This document shows, one piece after another, positions 58,601 through 64,000 of a stretch of 64,000 nucleotides of DNA (position 1 is the first letter of the stretch; each line of letters begins with the position of its first letter). The translations under genes and the position numbers were made by a program. The notes under the pieces were generated by a model. The model had not been told where the DNA came from, did no database searches, and was given only the letters and a program-made list of their open reading frames with translations. Source of the DNA: Micropterix aruncella (lineage: Eukaryota; Arthropoda; Insecta; Lepidoptera; Micropterigidae). Location: NCBI GenBank assembly GCA_944548615.1, contig OX155964.1, positions 17,092,653-17,156,652 of the forward strand. The letters are read 5' to 3'.

Positions 58601-60717
58601 GTAGTAATAAAGTTATTTTGAAAGAATTTCATATAAAAAAATACCATAAGTAGTCACAAACTAAAAATAATTTTTTTTTTTTTTTACGAGAATACATAAA
58701 AATTTTCTTGGCTGAATAAATAAATATTTTTGTATGCAAATAAGTAAAAAAAAAATATCGTTTTGGTAAAGCATTTAATAAAGAACATAACTGTATTTAC
58801 AATTTTTGCATATTTTACGTATTTTGTGACAAAAAAATCGAAATGATTTTATAGGCGAGTTTTTTCAGTTTGCCAATTTTGTAATATTTATTCATTATTA
58901 TCTTAATTGTTTTACGAGATAAGGTTATAATGTTTTATATGTCAAATTTCAATGCGATCATTTTTCTCTTTATCTTTTTTTAATCCGTTTAGTGGTTTAT
59001 AAGTTATGATCGTTTTTCTCAAGGCCGTTGACTCGCGTCGATTTTTTGCCCGAATATGTCGCGCGCAAACGTGATAGGTGAGTTTTTACCTCGCAACGTG
59101 AGGGGTTAAATGCGAATAGCAACCGAGGCAGTTGACCGCCCGGCGCACCGCCTCACTTTAGTCACCCACGACGGTCGATGCAGGCAGCCACCTCTAGTGC
59201 GAACAAATGAGCGATTTTCATAGTAACTGTATCATTGTGACCGACTGCCTCGGTTGAACCGCCTCGGTCCGACCGCCTAGTTAAAGGCAAAAAATGTTCC
59301 ACTCCAAAACAGTTCTCAGTAATCGAAGAAGTTTCCGAGTTAAATATCTCTAAAGAATTTTGAGCACAAACTAAATAAGAACCACGATCGCGCAAATGCT
59401 TTCACCCAGAATGGCTTTACTGTTCACTTTCTCAGATGGAAGCTCTTCACTTTCACAAAATGGAACTTGGCGCTCGTGGCCTGCCAGTTAAGTCCCTGTT
59501 TTATGTGTTTAACTGCTGGGGTGCCAAAAAGGCCGATCGGCCTTTTGCGGTGGTCGACAGATCCACATGTAGCCATTTCGACTGGCCTCCTTATATATTA
59601 TATAAATATATAATATACATGACTAACATAATTAATTATTAGATAAAATAAATAGTTATTGTCATTCCTTTACAGGTACAGTGTCATTATGGGACACAGT
59701 GGTATACCTAGTGTGAAAACACCAGTCTAAAACTGGACCTGCAGTAAATAGGTTTTATAACGTACCCAATATCTTTTCCTTGTTGAAGCAATGTCCAAAT
59801 ACCGTTTGGTCCCCGATAATCTGGGATATCTGCCGCCGTACTTATTCCTGCTCCCGTGTAAATCTATTGATAAGGATTAGAAAATATTAATTAGAATAAA
59901 TTAAAGAAAGTATAGATTAAACATACTTATATTAGCTACTTTTTTACATGACTGCTGTTAGGACACCCGGGCGCCGCAGCGGTGACGCTCGAGTGGATGC
60001 AATAAATTGCCCGGGTGCAAAGGGTTAAATCCAGAAGAAAATGAAACATGAAATAAAAATATGAGCGCGAGTAAAAGTGTTCTTTGAGCCTTGCGTTTGA
60101 AGCAATACAGACTTGGTGCTGTCCTTACATGTGTGGGTAAAGCATTCCAGTAAAGGGCTCCATGTACAGAGGAGTGCGAGTAAAAATCACTACTGTGACC
60201 AGAGATTAAGAGCCGAGAGCAGTAGGTTGTTTTCAGATTCTATTTACTAGTCGCTGCCGTTTTAAAAGCCGATGATCTATTAAAAGCTTTATAAGATCTT
60301 TCATTTAGAAGCCATTGAAAATATGTTAAAACGCAGCGCACAATAAACATAAATATTGTACTATTAATCAGATTAGAGAATTAGTAAGTTCTGAAGCCTT
60401 TCGATGTAACGTTCTCGGTGCAGTAAATCCATGTTTTTTTTGTCATTCCGAACCCCCTCTTCGAGTTACCTATTTGAAATGTATCTTCATAATATGCTCA
60501 CCACGAGATGTTTAGCATTCTGCATGGCTTGCGACAGCTTTTTGCATTTGTTTTTCAGTACTAGGAGGTCGTCTTCGGTTTCGATGCACCGCAACAGGGT
60601 CATCTCACGCCTCTTCAGCCTGCACTTCACCTCCCGAACCTCATCTGCCATGCTTGCAAGGACAGCGATTTCTTCGGCGCTACGAAGCGACTCATTTTTG
60701 CGAAGGATGTTTGATAC
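52655..60717 (-). CDS. Sirt7: NAD-dependent deacetylase SIRT7-like, 5' end missing
   Basis: SIRT7 sirtuins are nuclear/nucleolar NAD-dependent deacylases acting on chromatin and rDNA. Exons on minus: 60717-60502, 59863-59766, 56238-56091, 56013-55870 and 54382-52655, all GT/AG and in phase (2334 nt, 777 residues plus stop). Counting from the first visible residue: N-terminal helix VSNILRK (1-7), NAD motif IYTGAGIST (73-81), [24 protein letters not shown] (133-144) and catalytic His in VHGN (His156). The zinc ligands are C164, C167, C194 and C197, followed by [23 protein letters not shown] and [12 protein letters not shown] long C-terminus of about 450 residues is Ser/Asp-rich, then basic, with an extra CKYC and CLCC pair and a [10 protein letters not shown] end. 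Human SIRT7 lacks such a tail; to my knowledge the fly homologue is also long. The start exon upstream of 60717 was not found. Confidence 0.93.
55166..55760 (-). pseudogene. LINE reverse-transcriptase C-terminus, (TAA)n tail
   Basis: The minus strand encodes [20 protein letters not shown], then [43 protein letters not shown] and a [12 protein letters not shown] end. These are standard thumb and C-terminal motifs of CR1/Jockey-type reverse transcriptase. At least one frameshift lies between the IWNP and RRQRGD blocks. The 3' end is an ATT/TAA repeat at 55166-55183. It sits in the SIRT7 intron between 55870 and 54382. Confidence 0.8.
57106..57697. repeat. Exact 296-bp tandem duplication
   Basis: 57106-57401 and 57402-57697 look identical base for base. 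Both start TAACTGCCTGCAAAAGATTT and end GACCGACCGCGACCGTCT or nearly so. It duplicates the transposase-like remnant of the Harbinger-like element. Confidence 0.92.
57701..59105. mobile_element. piggyBac-like element, 1.4 kb
   Basis: Flanked by TTAA at 57697-57700 and 59106-59109. The left end is CCCGCTCAATCCGTAACATC and the right end, reverse complemented, is CCCCTCACGTTGCGAGG. No transposase frame survives. The interior is AT-rich after a GC-rich left 300 bp that includes a GACAGTGAGTAAT donor-like site. Confidence 0.65.
59289..59560 (+). pseudogene. Fragment of the RLE-type LINE
   Basis: About 59462-59515 reads [17 protein letters not shown], close to VEVGARGLPAKSLFHLF in the LINE at 62375-63208 (opposite strand). 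The remainder of the stretch is too decayed to align by eye. Confidence 0.6.
60124..60280 (-). pseudogene. LINE C-terminal fragment
   Basis: The minus strand reads [17 protein letters not shown], then YWNALPTHV, close to the fragment at 4262-4400 (IPGHSTDFSFSFTVHGARLW). It sits in the SIRT7 intron between 60502 and 59863. Confidence 0.65.
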
Positions 60718-60808
60718 CTGAAAAAAGACATTATTCAATATGATTTCTTTGATTTGTGACAATACCTTTCGACAGAGTAAAAAAAAAAGTTGACAGAGTA
60801 AAAAAAAA

Positions 60809-60837
60809 ATGTATGTATGTATGTATATACGCACGCA

Positions 60838-60869
<32 letters not shown>

Positions 60870-60890
60870 TACACATACACACATACATTG
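60809..60890. repeat. Compound microsatellite (ATGT, GCAC, AC)
   Basis: ATGT units, then about seven GCAC units, then AC/ACAT units, just upstream of the first visible SIRT7 exon. Confidence 0.95.
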
Positions 60891-60939
60891 GGAAAAAAAT
60901 ATTTTTTGTTTGTTTTTTTAAATTTGAAAATATGAAGAA

Positions 60940-61191
60940 GTTGACTGTTAGGTAAAGGTTTGAGAAGCGTTTGAGCGCGCTGCGCCATCTAGCGGTAGGT
61001 AATAACTCGTAAATAAACAATATCAGCGACATTTTACCAACCGCTAGATAGCGCATCGTAATCATAGCTTTTAAAAATGCTTTCATTTTTTAAAAATTAT
61101 TTTTCATTTTTTTTATTAAAAGCTGCTTACTTTGTTGTACTGCTTCACCCACAAAAGAAATGTCCATGCAGTAATAACACCCCGTATATAC
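60940..61191. mobile_element. MITE (family G), partial copy
   Basis: AAGTTGACTGT, GAGCGCGCTGCGCCATCTAG and the right end CATGCAGTAATAACACCCC match 45721-46072. The left end is missing, replaced by microsatellite-rich sequence. Confidence 0.78.
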
Positions 61192-61199
61192 AGTATACA

Positions 61200-61680
61200 G
61201 TAGGTACCGTGCGAATTAATTGGAACAGTATTTTTCTTCAAAAAGAGCTTTATTGGGCATAAATGTACAAAAACAGTACTGTACTGTAGTTAATAGATTG
61301 TTAGTTTTAATATAAATGTATCCTCCTTTGGCGTTAATAACACCTTTCACTCTTGTAGGCATAGAATTTACCAAATTTTAACAGCTTCCTTTCAGTTCAT
61401 GAAGCCAGATTTGAATTACTGCACTGATCATCTTGGTTTTCGTTGTACAATCTATCTTGGAGAGCCGTTTTTTGCTAATGGCCCAGAGGTTTTCGATCCG
61501 GTTGAGATCGGGGGAGTTTCCGGGCCATTCAAGTACAGTAATTTGGTTCTGTGTGAAAAACTGTTTCACTTTTTTCAAAGAATGGCATGGGATGAAATCC
61601 TGTTGAAGAAATCCCTCGTTGGAAGGATAGACCTTGTGGAGGCAATTATCTTACAGTTCTAATTGAATGCCTCGCGCGAA
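61200..61680 (-). pseudogene. Tc1-like transposase 3' fragment (DD34E)
   Basis: The minus strand reads EGFLQQDFIPCHSLKKVKQF, then TVLEWPGNSPDLNRIENLWA and KKRLSKIDC. 34 residues separate the Asp of QQD and the Glu of IENLW, the DD34E spacing of Tc1. The first Asp region and N-terminus are absent. CCGTGCGAATTAATTGGAAC at 61208 may be the terminal repeat. Confidence 0.8.
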
Positions 61681-62110
61681 CAACGTTGTAAACTACAAAC
61701 ATGTTCAAAGTGATTTTCTTATTGAACAACGTTGCTTATACTAACATACTATCCCTCTTTGATTGAAGCAGAAAAAATATGTTTGTCTCTGTCAAACTAA
61801 TGTCGGTTACCACGAGCGCCTAACGCAATCAGTGGAACAACGTGGCTTGCGTTAACATGTCGTTTTCAACATCAGTGCTTTTTAGCTCATGTTGCTTAAA
61901 TGAGTTAAATAAAGGTAAAAGAAGAAAAATAGACATTGCGAACAGGAAGGATTTTAAAAGAAGGATATTAAAAGATGCAGGAAAACCATATACAAGTCGA
62001 AATGGTAAGGCAGTAAGCGGCAAACCGGGACCAAGTCAGGTTGGTGGAACAACGTGTTTTGTGCATTTTTATTTTGTCATAATACCTACCCATAGATGTC
62101 GACCCAGAGA

Positions 62111-62212
62111 TACGGCCCGGTGACATAGTGGTTAGGTCGCCTGATCTTACATTGTAAGGTCCCGGGTTTGTTTCCCGGCCGGGTCACCATTTTCCGTTGG
62201 GATCAAATTAAC
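62111..62212 (+). mobile_element. tRNA-derived SINE head
   Basis: ACATAGTGGTTAGGTCGCC and CCCGGGTTTGTTTCCCGG (B box with a change) are followed by GGGTCACCATTTTCCGTTGG. The body is cut after CAAATTA by the 3' end of a LINE. Confidence 0.8.
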
Positions 62213-62224
62213 GATAATAAATAA

Positions 62225-63240
62225 ATACAAACGGAGCTGCCATGGAATTCACCGACCGGAGTCGGGCCCATCATAATACTATTTTTTTACACTTCTGGGG
62301 GGTGAGCAGTGGATTCCGGACTTACGAACCGGCTGTGGTAGGTTTAGGACAGCTGTCTTGCCACATGTGAGCGTTCACCTTACCATCCATTCACTCCCCC
62401 TTCGAAGCCATAGAATTTGAGATGCGCAAATCGCAGTTTTAGATAATTTTTCTAAGAAAGAGTTGATTATTTTTCTGGAAAGGCCAAGATCTTTAAAGAG
62501 GTGAAATAGAGATTTAGCTGGCAGGCCACGAGCGCCAACTTCCACCGCGTGAAGGTGAATAGTGAAGCCGTTCCGGGTTACGGCATTTGCAAGATCATGG
62601 TATTTATTTAATTTGTACTCGTGGTCTTTTGGGATATTTGATTCCCATGGAACAGTTAATTCTACAATAAGAGCCACCTTCCGAGATAGAGAGTAAAGAG
62701 TTATATCTGGACGGAGGGCTGTGCATCCGAGACTTTCAGGGAATTTATACTGCTTAGAGACCGAATCAACCTCCAGAATCCAATCTGTAGCTTTCTCGAT
62801 TATTGAGAAAGGTTTTGTAGTTAAATGTTTTTTGCCTTTAGAGCCATCCCGCACAAACTGTATTGGGGGTTTGGAGGATACTGTCAAACCCTTGTTGGCA
62901 CGAGCCACTGAGAGACTAATTATCTCGCGAATAACAGCGAGAACTTTGTCGTGGCGGTAAGTGTACCGTCCTTGATCTAAGGCCACCTTGCAGCCAGCTA
63001 GAATGTGTCTAGCTGTGCAAGGGGTATTGCTACAGAGGGGACAAGAACTATCCTCGGCAAAGCTCCAACGAGCGAGGTTACTGGGGTCTGGAAGTGTATG
63101 CTGAAAGGCATTCAAATAAAATTTCAGCATCTCTGGCGTCCAGTCATAGAGCATTACCTTCCAGTGCATTGGAGGCGGAATGCAAAAGTCCCCAATATTG
63201 TTGTCCAATCATTCTGGCATTGAAGGCCAATAGCATGAGC
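62225..63240 (-). pseudogene. LINE C-terminus with restriction-like endonuclease
   Basis: A 277-codon frame (63208 to 62375) starts inside the polyprotein, at a point matching the region after the reverse transcriptase. A CCHC knuckle C-x2-C-x8-H-x4-C is seen at C56, C59, H68 and C73 (CPLC, then HILAGC), followed by GRYTYRHDKVLAVI. The endonuclease core is RPDITLYS (Pro167-Asp168) and VELTVPWE (Glu183), the PD-ExT pattern of R2-type LINEs. The frame ends with WLRRGSEWMVR. The 3' UTR runs to about 62225 with an ATTTATTTATT tail. The 5' part with the reverse transcriptase is missing, so the copy is truncated, but this domain is fully open. Confidence 0.85.
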
Positions 63241-63404
63241 CATACTCTTGCTGTCGTAATCACCCCGCAAAAGAGACTTCTTCAAGTCCACATCGCTCGT
63301 GGTTGTACTGCCATACCGCAGACCAGTGCCATTCTGGCTGATTCCAGTAAGGAGTGGTGGTGTTGGTTATTCTGGAATTTTTGGTTATTCGGTCGACATT
63401 TTCA

Positions 63405-63548
63405 ATTGTCGACCGAATGCAATAACGAGACACACACTTACACACTTGTTACACGCACACATACATATAACACGTCATAGTAGGGTTGGTTGTAAGAGAT
63501 TGTCATATGACAATAAACCCGACCGTTGTGACATTTTCACAATAAAAA
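63405..63548 (+). mobile_element. SINE body and tail
   Basis: TGTCGACCGAATGCAATAAC, TAGTAGGGTTGGTTGTAAG and CCGTTGTGACATTTTCACAA match the SINE at 21351 from mid-body to tail. Confidence 0.75.
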
Positions 63549-63849
63549 GTATAAAAAAACAGATGTCGGTTACATCTATTTTATATGTTGTACTTTTCAC
63601 AGCATGTCGTGATTTTTGTCATTTTAGTTTTACCATTCACATTTTATTGTTACAGGATTTTCAGTGCAAATGCAAAAACACGGGATGTAAAAATATTACT
63701 GAGGAAGAAAAATTCACTTTTTACGCAGACTTTTATTCGAAAACTTACACAAGGCTGTATGGAGGTGACGGAGCCTAAACGAAGACGTGTTGCTGAAGAA
63801 GTTCCTACGAGACATTGTACAGTAAAATATTCGCTAATTACCAAAAAAT

Positions 63850-64000
63850 AGACGGTTCATTGTATGTCAGAAGTATTTGTGCAACGTGTTAAGTATCACA
63901 AGTCGGCGTTTACAGCTATTAGTGAATAAAATAAAATTTAAGTTAATAATACTGAAGTTAATCAAAAGTTTTTAGTGAGTGAACAGTTTTTTACCCTGTG
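63850..64000. other. Window end, nothing assigned
   Basis: AT-rich; it may hold the 3' region of the preceding ORF. Confidence 0.4.

Larger units (their letters stand above)
57004..59288. mobile_element. PIF/Harbinger-like element, interrupted
   Basis: The left region GCGGTTGGACCGAGGCGGTT and the reverse-complemented right region GGCGGTCGGACCGAGGCGGT match over about 30 bp. Outer borders are approximate. Interior remnants ([10 protein letters not shown], then a [22 protein letters not shown] stretch across stops) resemble the N-terminus of Harbinger-type transposases or their partner. It contains a tandem duplication and a piggyBac-like insertion. It lies in a SIRT7 intron. Confidence 0.6.
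61857..63778 (+). pseudogene. Two-exon transposon-associated Cys-rich ORF
   Basis: Exon a, 61857-62039, has KRRKIDIANRKDFKRRI and KDAGKPYTSRNGKAVSGKPG. Exon b, 63656-63778, has DFQCKCKNTGCKNITEEEKF and FYADFYSKTYTR. The donor CAG/GTTGGT and acceptor TGTTACAG join in phase 0. The order G-xYT--GK-V-K, then CxCK--GC--I-EE---F, is one I recall from many short insect proteins linked to DNA transposons; the function is unknown. In exon b a stop follows soon, while the next phase holds MEVTEPKRRRVAEEVPTRHC, which looks like the true continuation, so a frameshift is likely. The 1.6-kb intron contains a SINE and a LINE. The start at 61857 is uncertain. Confidence 0.45.

Noticed and set aside
1..64000. 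Bacterial-style operon, toxin-antitoxin or phage module
   Set aside because: Introns, poly(A) signals and insect repeats throughout show a eukaryotic nuclear region.

Overview
The window looks like nuclear DNA of a moth or butterfly. It is AT-rich, has no dense gene packing, and carries repeats typical of Lepidoptera: three Lep1-type Helitrons ending in CTAG, tRNA-headed SINEs, Tc1/mariner remnants, Penelope-like ends and LINE tails. Species cannot be told from the sequence alone.

Three host genes can be read with exon-level support. (1) A SOCS2/CISH-like suppressor of cytokine signalling at 31411-33292 (+), two coding exons, extremely GC-rich. (2) A ten-exon C2H2 zinc-finger gene with 13 fingers at 37869-52095 (+); every splice phase joins and the reading frame closes at 651 residues. 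(3) A SIRT7-type sirtuin at 60717-52655 (-), five exons seen, first coding exon not found. Genes 2 and 3 are convergent, with stop codons about 560 bp apart.

Region by region: 1-31200 has no convincing host gene. It holds transposon debris, including a hAT-like element with a LINE inside, a DD41D mariner with one frameshift, an approximately 780-bp palindrome (17465-18240), head-to-head SINE heads (20641-20762), a Mutator-type transposase remnant (24530-25200) and a 26-bp minisatellite. The SOCS gene follows, with a 136-bp near-perfect snap-back palindrome in its probable 3' UTR. 34546-36612 is a three-layer nest of elements. The zinc-finger introns hold Harbinger-like, piggyBac-like, Penelope-like and LINE pieces and a 512-bp-arm palindrome that begins just inside the intron after exon 9. 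The SIRT7 introns hold a piggyBac-like element inside a Harbinger-like element that also carries an exact 296-bp tandem duplication. The last 3 kb holds the C-terminus of a LINE with a restriction-like endonuclease, lying in the intron of a small two-exon transposon-associated ORF.

I did not find a clear undescribed multi-gene system. The best leads are the large inverted-repeat structures, the altered elongin-binding box of the SOCS protein, the finger-per-exon zinc-finger gene, and the SIRT7 tail. All family assignments come from reading motifs by eye; no database search was run.
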